64,000 nt of DNA from Ramlibacter sp. GTDB taxonomy: Bacteria > Pseudomonadota > Gammaproteobacteria > Burkholderiales > Burkholderiaceae_C. The stretch covers positions 1 to 64,000 of the forward strand of contig JAUYOG010000006.1 in NCBI GenBank assembly GCA_030695945.1, written 5' to 3'. Numbering within the stretch: the first letter of the stretch is position 1; each line of letters opens with the position of its first letter. The position numbers and the translations under genes are program-made. Shown here piece by piece: positions 33,029 through 42,604 of this stretch. Under the pieces are notes generated by a model that was given only the letters and a program-made list of their open reading frames with translations, had not been told where the DNA came from and ran no database searches.

Positions 33029-34714
33029 TCACAGGACGCTGGGCGGGCGTTCGGCCAGCGGCGCCTGCCGCAGGCGGTTGGGCGCGAGCGCGCCGGCGGA
33101 GTCCAGGATCGGGTAGGCGATCGAGCAGATGTGCGAGTTGATGCGCTTCAGGTCGCTGATCAGGTCGATGTGAAGTGAGCTGGTTTCCATGCTCTGCACG
33201 GAATTGCCCGACAGGCGGGTCAGGTGCGCCGAGGCATAGGCGCGTTCCAGGTCGCGGAAGCGCGCCTTCTCCTCCAGCAGCTTCTGGGCGTCGCGGATGG
33301 ATCCGTTGAGGAACACGCTCATGCCCAGCCGAAGGTTGTCGACCAGGCGGGCGTGCAGTTCGCAGATTTCCGCCATGCCCGCCTCCGAGAAGCTGCGCGC
33401 CTTCTTGATCTTCTTGTCCTCGATGTCGATCAGCACGCGCTCGACGATGTCGCCGATCTGCTCCATATTGATGGTGAAGCTGATGATGTCCGTCCAGCGC
33501 CGGCTCTCCTCCTCGCCCAGCGCCTCGCGGGAGATCTTGGTGAGGTAGTACTTGATGGCCGAATAGAGCTCGTCCACCGAGTCGTCGAGCTTGCGCAATT
33601 CCTCCGCGAGCTTGATGTCGTTGTTCTTGATGACGGTGAGCATGCCCACCATCATGGTCTCGACGATGTCGGCCTGGTGCAGCGCTTCTCGCGCGGCGCA
33701 GGAAATGGCCAGTGAAGGGGTCTCCAGTGCGGACGGGTCCAGGTGGTGCGGCCGGCCGGCCACCAGGGTCTTGTCCGGCTTGGGCAGCCAGTGGTCCACC
33801 CAGCGCGCCACCACCTGCGTGAGTCCGATGAACAGCAGTGCCACCAGGATGTTGAAGCTGAGGTGGAACAGCACGACGAGCGTCGCGGAATCGTGCACGT
33901 AGGGTTTTGCGTAGCGCAGCCAGAGGCCGAGCAGCGGTGCCGCGACCAGGACGCCGATGGCCTTGAAGACGAAGTTGCCCAGCGGCACCTGCCGCACCTC
34001 GATCGCCGACTTGGCGGTGGTGAGGACGGCCAGCAAGCCGCTGCCCAGGTTGGCGCCGAGCACGAGGCCCAACGCGGGCTCCAGCGGCACCAGCCCGGAG
34101 GCAGCCATCGTCGCCGTCAGCAGCACGATGGCCAGGCTCGAGTACGCGACGACGGAGAGGACCGCGCCCACCGTGATCTCCAGCAGGAGGTCGCTGGAGA
34201 TCGAGCCGAGCAGGGCCTTGACCACGGGCGAATGGGTCATGAGCTCGGTGGATTCCGCGACCAGCCGCAGCGCCAGCAGCATCAGGCCCAGGCCGATCAG
34301 GATGCGCCCGAATCGGCCGAGGGGGTTCGACTGGCGTGAGACGAACAGCACCACGCCCACGAAGATGAAGAGGGGCGACAGCCACGACAGGTCGAACGAG
34401 AACACCACGGCCATCAGGCTGGTGCCCACGTCGGCGCCCAGCATCACCGCCAGCGCGAGCGGCAACGCGACCAGTCCCTGGCCGACGAAGGAGGAAACGA
34501 TGAGGGCCGTGGCGGTGCTCGATTGCACCAGCGCGGTAACGCCCAGCCCGGAGATCGCCGCTGTCCAGCGGCTGGCGACGCTATGCGCCAGCACGTTGCG
34601 CAGGTTGGCGCCGAACACCCTGAGGATGCCGGTTCGAACGAGATGGGTTCCCCACACCAGCAGCGCGATCGCTGCCAGGAGATTCAACAGTTGCTTCATT
34701 GCTTGACGTTTCAA
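33029..34714 (-). CDS. Na/Pi cotransporter family protein with PhoU-like C-terminus
   Basis: 561 residues. The membrane half (1-310) holds two NptA-type repeats with the QSSTAT signature (GVTALVQSSTATALIVSSF) and GLVLGANLGSGLLAVL. The cytosolic half (about 340-540) is helical and PhoU-like (IVETMMVGMLTVIKNNDIKL, then INMEQIGDIVERVLIDI). Related proteins move phosphate with sodium or control it. ATG at 34714 or, with the usual MKQLLNLL start, at 34699. Convergent with the response regulator gene, 14 bases apart. Confidence 0.88.
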   Translation of the reverse strand: MKRQAMKQLLNLLAAIALLVWGTHLVRTGILRVFGANLRNVLAHSVASRWTAAISGLGVTALVQSSTATALIVSSFVGQGLVALPLALAVMLGADVGTSLMAVVFSFDLSWLSPLFIFVGVVLFVSRQSNPLGRFGRILIGLGLMLLALRLVAESTELMTHSPVVKALLGSISSDLLLEITVGAVLSVVAYSSLAIVLLTATMAASGLVPLEPALGLVLGANLGSGLLAVLTTAKSAIEVRQVPLGNFVFKAIGVLVAAPLLGLWLRYAKPYVHDSATLVVLFHLSFNILVALLFIGLTQVVARWVDHWLPKPDKTLVAGRPHHLDPSALETPSLAISCAAREALHQADIVETMMVGMLTVIKNNDIKLAEELRKLDDSVDELYSAIKYYLTKISREALGEEESRRWTDIISFTINMEQIGDIVERVLIDIEDKKIKKARSFSEAGMAEICELHARLVDNLRLGMSVFLNGSIRDAQKLLEEKARFRDLERAYASAHLTRLSGNSVQSMETSSLHIDLISDLKRINSHICSIAYPILDSAGALAPNRLRQAPLAERPPSVL

Positions 34715-34793
34715 CTATACGCTTGATGCGGCGCAGCAAACGAAAGCAGCGAAGGCAAAACGATCACGGGCCGGAGCCCCGCGGCGGCGTGGT

Positions 34794-35285
34794 TCAGGGA
34801 CTGCGGCGCACCCGCCCCAACTCGTCGAGGATCAGGCAGGCCGCGCCGATCGTGATCGCGCTGTCGGCCACGTTGAACGCGGGGAAGTACCAGCCGCGCC
34901 AGTGCAGCTGCACGAAGTCCACCACGTAGCCGTGCAGCAGCCGGTCCACGACGTTGCCGATGGCGCCGCCGAGGATGCAGGCCATGGCGAAGGAGAACAG
35001 CCGCTGTCCCGCGTGCGATCGCAGCATCCACACGATGAACACGGCGGCAGCGATGCCGACGGCGGTGAAGAACCAGCGCTGCCAGCCCGAAGCGCCCGCC
35101 AGGAACGAGAACGCCGCGCCGGTGTTGTGCGCGCGGACCACGTTGAAGAAGCTCGTGACATAGGTCGAATCGCCCAGGCGGTAATAGCCCAGGATCAGCA
35201 CCTTGGTGAACTGGTCGGCGATGAAGATGGCGAGCGACAGGCCGAGCCAGGGCAGCCATCCGCCCGCGGAAGCCGCGCGCGCCAT
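34794..35285 (-). CDS. lspA: Signal peptidase II (prolipoprotein signal peptidase)
   Basis: Inner-membrane aspartic protease that removes lipoprotein signal peptides. 163 residues, four helices, with the catalytic aspartates in [11 protein letters not shown] and [11 protein letters not shown] and the early conserved IADQFTK. ATG 35283-35285 overlaps the ileS stop by one base. The ileS-lspA pair is a classic proteobacterial operon. Confidence 0.96.
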   Translation of the reverse strand: MARAASAGGWLPWLGLSLAIFIADQFTKVLILGYYRLGDSTYVTSFFNVVRAHNTGAAFSFLAGASGWQRWFFTAVGIAAAVFIVWMLRSHAGQRLFSFAMACILGGAIGNVVDRLLHGYVVDFVQLHWRGWYFPAFNVADSAITIGAACLILDELGRVRRSP

Positions 35286-38137
35286 CAGGCGAACTTCCGG
35301 TCTTCGCCGGCGCCGAACAGGTTGGTGGTGCAGCGGCCGCAGATCGTCGGGTGCGCCGGGTCGTGGCCGACGTCGTCGCGCCAGTGCCAGCAGCGGTCGC
35401 ACTTCACGGCCCCGGATGCGGACACCTTCACTGCCATGGTTTCTCCGGCGACGATGTTCATGTGCGAGGTGATGAACACGAACTTGAGGTCCCCGCCCAG
35501 GCTCGCGAGCGCTTCCCACAGCTCGCCGTGGGTCGCCATCGGCACTGTCAGCACCACATTGGCCTGCAGCGACGAGCCCACCTTGCCGGCCTCGCGCAGT
35601 GCCTCGATCTCCTTGTTCACGAGCTCGCGCGCGGCGCGGATGCGGGTCCACTTGTCCAGCAGCGCCGCATCGGGCGAGCCGATCTCGGCGTAGGTTTCGA
35701 AGAAGATGGATTCAGAGGTGCCGAACAGCTTCCAGGCTTCCTCGGCCGTGAAGCTGAGGAAAGGCGCCATCCAGCGCAGCATCGCGTGCGTGATGTTCCA
35801 CAGCGCGGTCTGGGCGCTGCGGCGCGCGAGCGACTTGGGTGCGGTGGTGTAGAGCCGGTCCTTGAGGATGTCGAGGTAGAAGGCGCCGAGGTCCTCCGAG
35901 CAATAGACCTGCAGCTTCGCGACGACCGGGTGGAATTCGTACACCTCGTAGTGCGCGAGCACCTCGGCCTGGAACTGCGCCGCGCGCGACAGGGCGTAGC
36001 GGTCGATCTCCAGCATCTCCCCGAGCGGCACGGCATCCTTCGCCGGGTCGAAGTCGCTCACATTCGCCAGCAGGAAGCGCAGCGTGTTGCGGATGCGCCG
36101 GTAGGCGTCGACCACGCGGGCAAGGATCTTGTCGTCCCCCGCGATGTCGCCCGAGTAGTCGGAGGCGGCCACCCACAGGCGCACGATCTCGGCGCCGAGC
36201 TTCTTGTTGACTTCCTGCGGCTCGATGCCGTTGCCCAGCGACTTGCTCATCTTGCGGCCCTGGCTGTCCACCGTGAAGCCGTGGGTCAGCAGGCTGCGGT
36301 ACGGCGCGCGCCCGTACATGGCGCATGCGGTCAGCAGGGCGGAATGGAACCAGCCGCGGTGCTGGTCATGGCCTTCGAGGTACAGGTCGGCCTCCGGGCC
36401 GCTGTCGTGGGCCGAGCCGGCGTGCGAGTACCTGAGCACCGTGGTGTGCGTCGTGCCGGAATCGAACCAGACTTCGAGGATGTCGCTGCTCTTGGTGTAG
36501 GCCTTCGCGTCCTCAGCGCCGATGATCGATTCCGGCGAGGCCTTGCTCCAGGCCTCGATGCCGCCTTGCTCCACCATGTCCGCCGCCAGGTCGAGGATTT
36601 CCATGGTGCGCGGATGCAGGTCGCCCGTGTCCTTGTGCAGGAAGAAGGGCAGGGGCACGCCCCAGCTGCGCTGGCGGCTGATGCACCAGTCGGGGCGGCC
36701 CGCGATCATGTCGCGCAGGCGCGCCTTGCCGTTCTCGGGATAGAAGTTCGTCTCCTCGATCGCTTCCAGCGCCATCTGGCGCAGGCTCTTGGGCGCCTTG
36801 TCCTTCGTGAACACGCCTTCGCCCTCGTCCATGCGGATGAACCACTGCGCCGCGGCGCGGTAGATCACCGGCGACTTGTGGCGCCAGCAATGCGGGTAGC
36901 TGTGCGTGATGTTCTCGGTGGCGAAAAGGCGACCGGCGTCCTTGAGCGCTTCGATGATCTGGGGCACGGCCTTCCAGATGTTCAGGCCGCCGAACAGCGC
37001 GAAGTCGGGCGCGTAGGAGCCGTGGCCCTGCACCGGGTTCAGGATGTCGTCGTAGGCCATGCCGTGCGACACGCACGAGTTGAAGTCGTCGAGGCCATAG
37101 GCGGGCGAGGAGTGGACGATGCCGGTGCCGTCCTCGGCCGTCGCGTAGTCGGCCAGGTACACGGGGGAGAGGCGCCGGTAGCCGGCGTCCACGTCGTGCA
37201 GCGGGTGCTGGAAGGCCAGGCCGCCCAGCGCTTCGCCTTCCACGGTGGCCAGCACCTTGCCCTTGAGGCCGTAGCGCTCCATGCAGCGCTCGACCAGCGA
37301 TTCGGCCAGCACCAGCAGGCCGCGCTCTGTATCGACCAGGGCGTAGATGATCTGCGGGTTGAGGTTCAGCGCCTGGTTGGCCGGGATGGTCCATGCGGTG
37401 GTGGTCCAGATGACGGCGAAGGCATCCTTGTCCAGTCCCGGGAGGCCGAACGCCGCGGCGAGCTTGTCCGGCTCGGCGCACTTGAATGCGACGTCCAGCG
37501 TCGTCGACTTCTTGTCTGCGTACTCGATCTCGAACTCGGCCAGCGACGAGCCGCAGTCGAAGCACCAGTACACGGGCTTCAGGCCCCGGTACACGAAGCC
37601 GCGCTCGACCACGCGCTTGAACGCGCGGATCTCGGCCGCCTCGTTCTTGAAATCCATCGTGCGGTAAGGATGGTCCCAATCGCCGAGCACGCCCAGGCGC
37701 TTGAAGTCGGCCATCTGGATGCCGATCTGCTCGGTGGCGAAAGCGCGGCTCTTGGCCTGCATCTCGTCGCGCGGCAGGTTGCGGCCGTGCTTCTTCTCGA
37801 TCGCGTTCTCGATCGGCAGGCCGTGGCAGTCCCAGCCGGGGATGTAGGCGGCGTCCAGGCCCTTGAGCTGGCGGGCCTTCACGATCATGTCCTTCAGGAT
37901 CTTGTTGACCGCGTGGCCCATGTGGATCTGGCCGTTGGCGTAGGGCGGGCCGTCGTGCAGCACGAACTTCTCGTGCTCGCAGCGGGCGGCGCGCAGCTTC
38001 TTGTACAGGCCCTTGTCCTCCCACTCCTTCACCCAGCCCGGCTCGCGCTTGGGCAGGTCCCCGCGCATGGGGAAGGGCGTGTCGGGCAGGTTGAGCGTGG
38101 CTCGGTAGTCGGTCTTGTCTGCTGTCTTGTCGGTCAT
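35285..38137 (-). CDS. ileS: Isoleucyl-tRNA synthetase
   Basis: Charges tRNA-Ile. 950 residues of the bacterial class I enzyme. HIGH-type motif is [14 protein letters not shown] (about 63-76), KMSKS is at [13 protein letters not shown], and the CP1 editing domain includes [17 protein letters not shown]. The C-terminal zinc finger is present ([14 protein letters not shown], then ICGRCTTN). ATG 38137. Downstream lspA is coupled. The upstream ribF gene is separated by a palindromic element. Confidence 0.97.
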   Translation of the reverse strand: MTDKTADKTDYRATLNLPDTPFPMRGDLPKREPGWVKEWEDKGLYKKLRAARCEHEKFVLHDGPPYANGQIHMGHAVNKILKDMIVKARQLKGLDAAYIPGWDCHGLPIENAIEKKHGRNLPRDEMQAKSRAFATEQIGIQMADFKRLGVLGDWDHPYRTMDFKNEAAEIRAFKRVVERGFVYRGLKPVYWCFDCGSSLAEFEIEYADKKSTTLDVAFKCAEPDKLAAAFGLPGLDKDAFAVIWTTTAWTIPANQALNLNPQIIYALVDTERGLLVLAESLVERCMERYGLKGKVLATVEGEALGGLAFQHPLHDVDAGYRRLSPVYLADYATAEDGTGIVHSSPAYGLDDFNSCVSHGMAYDDILNPVQGHGSYAPDFALFGGLNIWKAVPQIIEALKDAGRLFATENITHSYPHCWRHKSPVIYRAAAQWFIRMDEGEGVFTKDKAPKSLRQMALEAIEETNFYPENGKARLRDMIAGRPDWCISRQRSWGVPLPFFLHKDTGDLHPRTMEILDLAADMVEQGGIEAWSKASPESIIGAEDAKAYTKSSDILEVWFDSGTTHTTVLRYSHAGSAHDSGPEADLYLEGHDQHRGWFHSALLTACAMYGRAPYRSLLTHGFTVDSQGRKMSKSLGNGIEPQEVNKKLGAEIVRLWVAASDYSGDIAGDDKILARVVDAYRRIRNTLRFLLANVSDFDPAKDAVPLGEMLEIDRYALSRAAQFQAEVLAHYEVYEFHPVVAKLQVYCSEDLGAFYLDILKDRLYTTAPKSLARRSAQTALWNITHAMLRWMAPFLSFTAEEAWKLFGTSESIFFETYAEIGSPDAALLDKWTRIRAARELVNKEIEALREAGKVGSSLQANVVLTVPMATHGELWEALASLGGDLKFVFITSHMNIVAGETMAVKVSASGAVKCDRCWHWRDDVGHDPAHPTICGRCTTNLFGAGEDRKFA

Positions 38138-38151
38138 TGGAATGCTCTAGG

Positions 38152-38234
38152 GGTTGTCATTCCGGGCTTGACCCGGAATCCAGGTTTTTTTGGAATGCGG
38201 AGATGGATTGCGGATCAGGTCCGCAATGACAACC
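38152..38234. repeat. Compound palindromic element between ribF and ileS
   Basis: Outer inverted repeat GGTTGTCATT (38152-38161) / AATGACAACC (38225-38234) encloses two smaller hairpins: CCGGGCTTGACCCGG near 38163 and ATTGCGGATCAGGTCCGCAAT near 38207. It lies between ribF and ileS, both on the minus strand. The 'GTCATTCCGG...CCGGAATCCAG' wording is that of widely distributed intergenic palindromes in proteobacteria. A partial relative appears at 48401-48438. Confidence 0.7.
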
Positions 38235-38235
38235 T

Positions 38236-39234
38236 TTAAATTCGGTCGCGCGTCGTCTGGCGGCGCGTGGACGCGAAGAACGCACGGGCCTCTTCGCAGT
38301 CCCTGGCGATGCCCGCTTTGAGGGCGTCCAGGCTGTCGTACTTGAGCTCGTCGTGCAGTTTGTGCAGCAGTTCCACGCGGATGATTTTACCGTAGGCCCC
38401 TTCCTCGCCGAGGCTGGCCGGCCATTCCAGGCAATGCGTCTCCAGCAGTACCCGCCCGCCATTGACGTCGGCGGGGTCGATCGAGGGGCGGATCCCCAGG
38501 TTGGCCACGCCGGGCAACGGCCCATCGCCCAGGCCGTCCACCTGCACCGCGAAGATCCCGCTGGCGGCCGGTTTCCAGTGCGAAAAGCGCAGGTTCACGG
38601 TCTTGAAGCCCAGCTGGCGGCCGAGCTTGCGGCCATGCACCACGTGGCCGCTGATGCTGTAAGGGCGGCCCAGGAGGGCGGCGACGCCGTCCATGTCGCC
38701 GCGGGCCAGGGCCTCGCGCACGGCGGAACTGGAGACGCGCAGGCCGTGGACTTCGTAGCTGTTCATCCGTGCCACGTCGAAGCCCTTCGCCTGGCCGGCG
38801 GCATCGAGCATCGCGTAATCGCCGGCCCGCCTGGCGCCGAAGCGGAAGTCGTCACCCACGAGGACATACTTCGCGCCCAGACCTCCCACGAGCACGTTGT
38901 CGATGAACGCGTCGGGAACTTGGGACGACAGCCGCGCGTCGAACGGAAGTACCACGCACTGGTCCACGCCGCAGCGGGCCAGCTCGGTGAGCTTGTCGCG
39001 CAGCGTCGCGATGCGCGCCGGCGCCAGCTCCGGTTTGCGGGCCACGGCCGCGAAGTAATCGCGGGGATGCGGCTCGAAGGTGAGCACGCAGCTGGGCACG
39101 CCCCGATGGCGCGCTTCGTTGTTCAGGAGCGCGAGCATCGCCTGGTGGCCGCGGTGCACGCCGTCGAAGTTGCCGATCGTGAGCGCGCACGCGGGGGCGA
39201 TCCCGGGGTGGTGGAAGCCTCTGAAAATCTGCAT
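38236..39234 (-). CDS. ribF: Bifunctional riboflavin kinase / FAD synthetase
   Basis: Makes FMN and then FAD. 332 residues. The N-terminal nucleotidyltransferase domain has TIGNFDGVHRGHQAML (about 19-34) and the GDDFRFGARRAGD block. The C-terminal kinase domain has GHVVHGRKLGRQLGFKTVNL and GIRPSIDPADVNG. ATG 39232-39234 (MQIFRGFHHPG) is the family start; the open frame upstream is not conserved. It precedes ileS-lspA on the same strand. Confidence 0.96.
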   Translation of the reverse strand: MQIFRGFHHPGIAPACALTIGNFDGVHRGHQAMLALLNNEARHRGVPSCVLTFEPHPRDYFAAVARKPELAPARIATLRDKLTELARCGVDQCVVLPFDARLSSQVPDAFIDNVLVGGLGAKYVLVGDDFRFGARRAGDYAMLDAAGQAKGFDVARMNSYEVHGLRVSSSAVREALARGDMDGVAALLGRPYSISGHVVHGRKLGRQLGFKTVNLRFSHWKPAASGIFAVQVDGLGDGPLPGVANLGIRPSIDPADVNGGRVLLETHCLEWPASLGEEGAYGKIIRVELLHKLHDELKYDSLDALKAGIARDCEEARAFFASTRRQTTRDRI

Positions 39235-39342
39235 CGCGGCTGAGGTGATATCTTTTTGATAGCAGCTCGTGACCATGGGCCAAGCATCGCGGGGCGGTCC
39301 CCCAGGGCGTAAGGTCACGAAAACAGGGTATATTGTGCTGTA

Positions 39343-39366
39343 GAGCGCCACGAGGCGCTGGCGCTC
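39343..39366 (+). promoter_or_regulatory. Hairpin in the leader of the HNH gene
   Basis: GAGCGCC (39343-39349) pairs perfectly with GGCGCTC (39360-39366) around a 10-base loop. A TATATT -10-like box lies 14 bases upstream at about 39329. The hairpin is about 25 bases before the ribosome-binding site of the HNH gene, so it sits in the 5' untranslated region if that promoter is used. No U-run follows, so it is not a terminator. Confidence 0.35.
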
Positions 39367-39404
39367 ACTTCTGCGTTGTTTCCTGTATTGCAAGGAGGCG
39401 TGTC

Positions 39405-39968
39405 TTGAAGGTCTTGAAGCTGTCCGCCCAGGGGCTGCCCCAGTCGTGGATTTCGCTGGAACAGGCAGTGCTGCACTATGCCGCCGACGAGGTGCGCTGG
39501 GAGGTGGGCGCGCAGGTGGCGCTGTTTCGAGGCGGCCACAACGCGGTGACGGGCGCGCAGTCGCAGATTGCCGTGAGCAGCATCATCGGCACCAAGGGCG
39601 TGCCCAACATCAACCCCTTCGACCTCAAGCCGGGCCTCACCAACGGCAAGCTGTTCGCGCGCGACCGCAACGTCTGCGCCTACTGTGGCGACGATTTCCA
39701 CGAGGAAGAGCTCACGCGCGAGCACATCATCCCGTTCGCGCAGAACGGCCGGGACCACTGGATGAACGTCGTCACGGCCTGCCGCGCCTGCAACCACCGC
39801 AAGAGCAACCGCACGCCCGAGCAGGCCCGGATGCCCCTGCTGTACGCGCCCTACATTCCCAGCCTGTGGGAAGACTTCATCCTGCGCAACCGCCGCATCC
39901 TGGCGGACCAGATGGAATTCCTGATGGCGCACCTGCCCAAGTCGTCGCGCCTGCACGGCTATCAGTAG
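39405..39968 (+). CDS. HNH endonuclease-like protein
   Basis: 187 residues. The HNH domain is clear: zinc knuckle CAYCGDDF, then TREHIIPFAQNG, then NVVTACRACNHRKSN, giving two CxxC pairs and the His/Asn residues. Small HNH proteins of this chromosomal type are very common in Burkholderiales; whether this one cuts DNA in vivo is not known. I use TTG 39405 because AAGGAGG (39392-39398) is six bases upstream. It converges on the esterase gene and overlaps it by seven bases. Confidence 0.85.
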   Translation: MKVLKLSAQGLPQSWISLEQAVLHYAADEVRWEVGAQVALFRGGHNAVTGAQSQIAVSSIIGTKGVPNINPFDLKPGLTNGKLFARDRNVCAYCGDDFHEEELTREHIIPFAQNGRDHWMNVVTACRACNHRKSNRTPEQARMPLLYAPYIPSLWEDFILRNRRILADQMEFLMAHLPKSSRLHGYQ

Positions 39969-41338
39969 GTCAGCTCCAGCACCGAGACATGGTTCTCGGC
40001 CAGCGGCCAGCTGCGGCCCACCACGCGTTCCCCGTTGAATTCCGCCACCACGGCACGCGGCAGCCCTGTCGGCTTGATGCGTGAGCTGGCGACGCCCGCG
40101 CCCAGCACGGCTCCCGGCGGCGGGGTCTGCCCGTCGAAAGCCATTTTGTCGCGTGCCGGGTCAAGGTAGCCGCGGGGCCGGGTCATGATCACGAGCGACG
40201 GCGCGTTCTTGTCGGCCTCGGGGATCCGTTCCGGCCGGAGGTTCACGATGCTGCTGCGCCGGGGGAACGGGCTTCGGTAGAAGTGCGTCGTCGCATAGCC
40301 CGGGGCCGTGACCACGACCTCGTAGCGCGTCTCGGGCAGCGCCGAGAACGGTCCCCACAGGCCATCCGCCCCCGTCGTGTTGCGGTACACGGCATCGCCA
40401 CGCCGCTCGCCGGTGACGTTGTCGGTCGCAAAGACTTCCACCTTGGCCCCGGGCAGCGGCAGGTTGTTGGCGAAGTTGCCAGAACCCGGATCCGTGGGCG
40501 ACAGCCCCATGCCCGTCACCTTGCCGCCGATCATGGCCGGCAGTTGGGGCGCCACGGCCGTGGTGGCCGGAGCACGGCCCGTGATGAAGCGGTAAGCGGC
40601 CTCGAAGGCGGCCGGCGAATACGCGGTTTCGCGGTGGTCGATGCGCGGGATCACCACGTTGGTGGCGCCCTTGAGTTCGGACGTCGCATAGGTCACGCCG
40701 GTCGCGACGCCGCGCTTGCCGACCCACAACCCGTCGGGCTGGGCGTACTTGTCGTTCTTGTCGGACCGGATCGTCAGCCATTTGACCGGGCCCGCCACTT
40801 CGTCTCCCGCCGCGTTCTTCGGGCGGTTGAGTCCCTGCAGGAAGGCGCCATGCCCCGCAAACTCGCTGTTGTCGGGCAGGCCGGCGATGGGGACCGCCCA
40901 GATCCCCCGGTTCTGCGTGCCGCCCAGGATGGCGTGGCTCACCGTCTTGTCGCCGCCGCCGTTCTGGACGTAATTGCGGATCGCATTGCCGCCGCGCGAG
41001 CTCCCCATCAGCACCACTTGCCGCGCGCCGGTGGCCTGCAGCACCTTTTCGACTTCCGACTTGAGGAAAGCCATGTGTTCGGCCGTGGAGGTGCGCCCCG
41101 CCTGCGGCTTGGTGTCGTCGTCGCGCGCGAGCGGGTAGGGATGGTCGATGGCGTGCAGGCGCTCGCGCGGCCAGCCGTTGGATTCGAAGCGCCAGACCGT
41201 CGTCTGCCACAACGCGGCTGAATCGCCATTGCCGTGGACAAACACGATCGGCGGGTGTTCCTCCAGCGACACGGAACCTGCGCAGCCCGCAAGGATGACG
41301 GCGGCAAGACCAAAGAATGCGCGGCGTAGCATCGACAT
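39962..41338 (-). CDS. Lipoprotein alpha/beta-hydrolase (esterase) with C-terminal Ig/regulatory-like domain
   Basis: 458 residues. The signal peptide ends in a lipobox (AAVILAGCAG), so it is probably an acylated envelope lipoprotein. The hydrolase domain has the oxyanion loop VFVHGNGDSA, the nucleophile elbow GSSRG (MGSSRGGNAIRN), and the likely catalytic histidine in RIDHRETAY. From about residue 300 a carboxypeptidase-regulatory-like beta domain follows (GAKVEVFATDNVTGERR, then ALPETRYEVVVTAPG). Substrate unknown; lipase or polyester esterase are possible. ATG 41338 with GGAG six bases upstream. Confidence 0.72.
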   Translation of the reverse strand: MSMLRRAFFGLAAVILAGCAGSVSLEEHPPIVFVHGNGDSAALWQTTVWRFESNGWPRERLHAIDHPYPLARDDDTKPQAGRTSTAEHMAFLKSEVEKVLQATGARQVVLMGSSRGGNAIRNYVQNGGGDKTVSHAILGGTQNRGIWAVPIAGLPDNSEFAGHGAFLQGLNRPKNAAGDEVAGPVKWLTIRSDKNDKYAQPDGLWVGKRGVATGVTYATSELKGATNVVIPRIDHRETAYSPAAFEAAYRFITGRAPATTAVAPQLPAMIGGKVTGMGLSPTDPGSGNFANNLPLPGAKVEVFATDNVTGERRGDAVYRNTTGADGLWGPFSALPETRYEVVVTAPGYATTHFYRSPFPRRSSIVNLRPERIPEADKNAPSLVIMTRPRGYLDPARDKMAFDGQTPPPGAVLGAGVASSRIKPTGLPRAVVAEFNGERVVGRSWPLAENHVSVLELTY

Positions 41339-41411
41339 AGGAGTCTCCAGTATTGTTGTTTCCCCGCAGGGCCCTGTTCGCGCGAAATAGCATGCAGCGC
41401 GAACACTCCAT

Positions 41412-41441
41412 GAAAGAAGCCCGGCTTGCCGGGCTTCTTTC
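41412..41441. terminator. Perfect inverted-repeat terminator
   Basis: A 14-base perfect stem (GAAAGAAGCCCGGC / GCCGGGCTTCTTTC) with a TT loop. It lies between the acyl-CoA dehydrogenase operon and the esterase gene, both on the minus strand, and would end the dehydrogenase transcript. The T-rich arms allow action in both directions. Confidence 0.8.
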
Positions 41442-41477
41442 ATCTGGCCAGACCGCGTGAAAATCGTGAAGCGATTT

Positions 41478-42593
41478 TTACGCGAAGACTCCTGCAGTGT
41501 CCTGCATTCTTTCCGAGACTTCGCCCAGGTGGTGCAGGGTATCCCCGAAGCTCAGTTCGAGCTGGGTGAGCTTCTTGAAGTAATGGGCTCCGATGTATTC
41601 GTCCGTCACGCCGATGCCGCCGTGCAGTTGCACCGAGTTCTGGCCGATGAAGCGCATGGCGACGCCGAGCTGGTACTTGGCCCGGGCCATCGCGCGGCGG
41701 CGTTCGTCCGCGGGCGCATTCAGCTTGAGCGAGGCGTAATAGCTCATCGAGCGGGCCAGCTCCAGCTGCATCTTCATGTCGGCCACGCGATGCCGCAGGG
41801 CCTGGAAGGTGGCGATGGCCACGCCGAACTGCTTGCGCGTGTTCATGTACTCCACCGTCACGGCCATGGTCTTGTCCAGCACGCCGACGGCCTCCGCGCA
41901 GGCGGCCGCGATGCCGATGTCGACGGCATGTTCGAGGGCGGTGAGGCCGTCCAGCGTCACCAGCGTGGCGGGCGATGACTTGAACGCCACTTCCGCGGCG
42001 CGGCCGCCCTCCTGCGTGCTGTAGCCGCCGGCCGTGACGCCGCTCGCGGCGCGCTCGACCAGGAACAGCGCAATCTTGCCGTCGGCCACGGCGGGCACGA
42101 GGTACGCGTCCGCCTGGTCGCCCACGGGCACGATGCTCTTGGCGCCGGTGACCCTCCAGGCATCGCCGGATTGCGCGGCCTGCGCCGCGCACATGTCCAG
42201 GCGGTAACGCGCCTTGCGTTCCTGCTGCGCCAGTACCACCAGCGCCTCGCCGGCGGCGATCTTCGGCAGCCATGCGGCTTTCACCGCATCCGGCGCATAG
42301 CCGTTGATCACGCCGCCCGCGATGAGCGTCTGCGCCAGCGGTTCCAGCACGATTCCGCGACCGAGCTCTTCCATCACCACCATGCCTTCGACAGGCCCCA
42401 TGCCCATGCCGCCGTGTTCTTCGGCCACGTACAGGCCGGCCAGCCCCAGGTCCGCCAACTCGCGATAGGCGGCGCGGTCGAATCCGCCCGCCTTCTCGAT
42501 GGCGCGGCGGCGCTCGAAGTCGTAGCCCTTGTCGACCCACTTGCGCACCGCGTCGCGCAGGTGTTCCTGGTCGTCGCTGAAATCAAAGTCCAT
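41478..42593 (-). CDS. Acyl-CoA dehydrogenase, small subunit (PimD-like)
   Basis: 371 residues of the acyl-CoA dehydrogenase fold, probably the smaller partner in a two-protein flavoenzyme. N-terminal helices are typical (FSDDQEHLRDAVRKWVDKG). The middle (NTRKQFGVAIATFQALRHRVADM) and GGIGVTDEYIGAHYFKKLT are the FAD/acyl-CoA regions. It resembles pimeloyl-CoA dehydrogenase small subunits, but the acyl chain used is not known. AAGGAG upstream of ATG 42591-42593. It follows the large subunit after 11 bases. Confidence 0.78.
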   Translation of the reverse strand: MDFDFSDDQEHLRDAVRKWVDKGYDFERRRAIEKAGGFDRAAYRELADLGLAGLYVAEEHGGMGMGPVEGMVVMEELGRGIVLEPLAQTLIAGGVINGYAPDAVKAAWLPKIAAGEALVVLAQQERKARYRLDMCAAQAAQSGDAWRVTGAKSIVPVGDQADAYLVPAVADGKIALFLVERAASGVTAGGYSTQEGGRAAEVAFKSSPATLVTLDGLTALEHAVDIGIAAACAEAVGVLDKTMAVTVEYMNTRKQFGVAIATFQALRHRVADMKMQLELARSMSYYASLKLNAPADERRRAMARAKYQLGVAMRFIGQNSVQLHGGIGVTDEYIGAHYFKKLTQLELSFGDTLHHLGEVSERMQDTAGVFA

Positions 42594-42604
42594 CTGAAGT
42601 CTCC

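Noticed and set aside
35351..38239. A 962-codon open frame opposite ileS.
   Set aside because: Antisense to a secure IleS with all motifs; Val/Glu/His/Leu-biased shadow translation.
39245..39275. TTTTTGATAGCAGCTCG near the ribF start, similar to short repeats seen in Acidovorax-type genomes.
   Set aside because: Only one degenerate copy (and a weaker CTATGAATTAAATAG near 60245); not enough to call a repeat.
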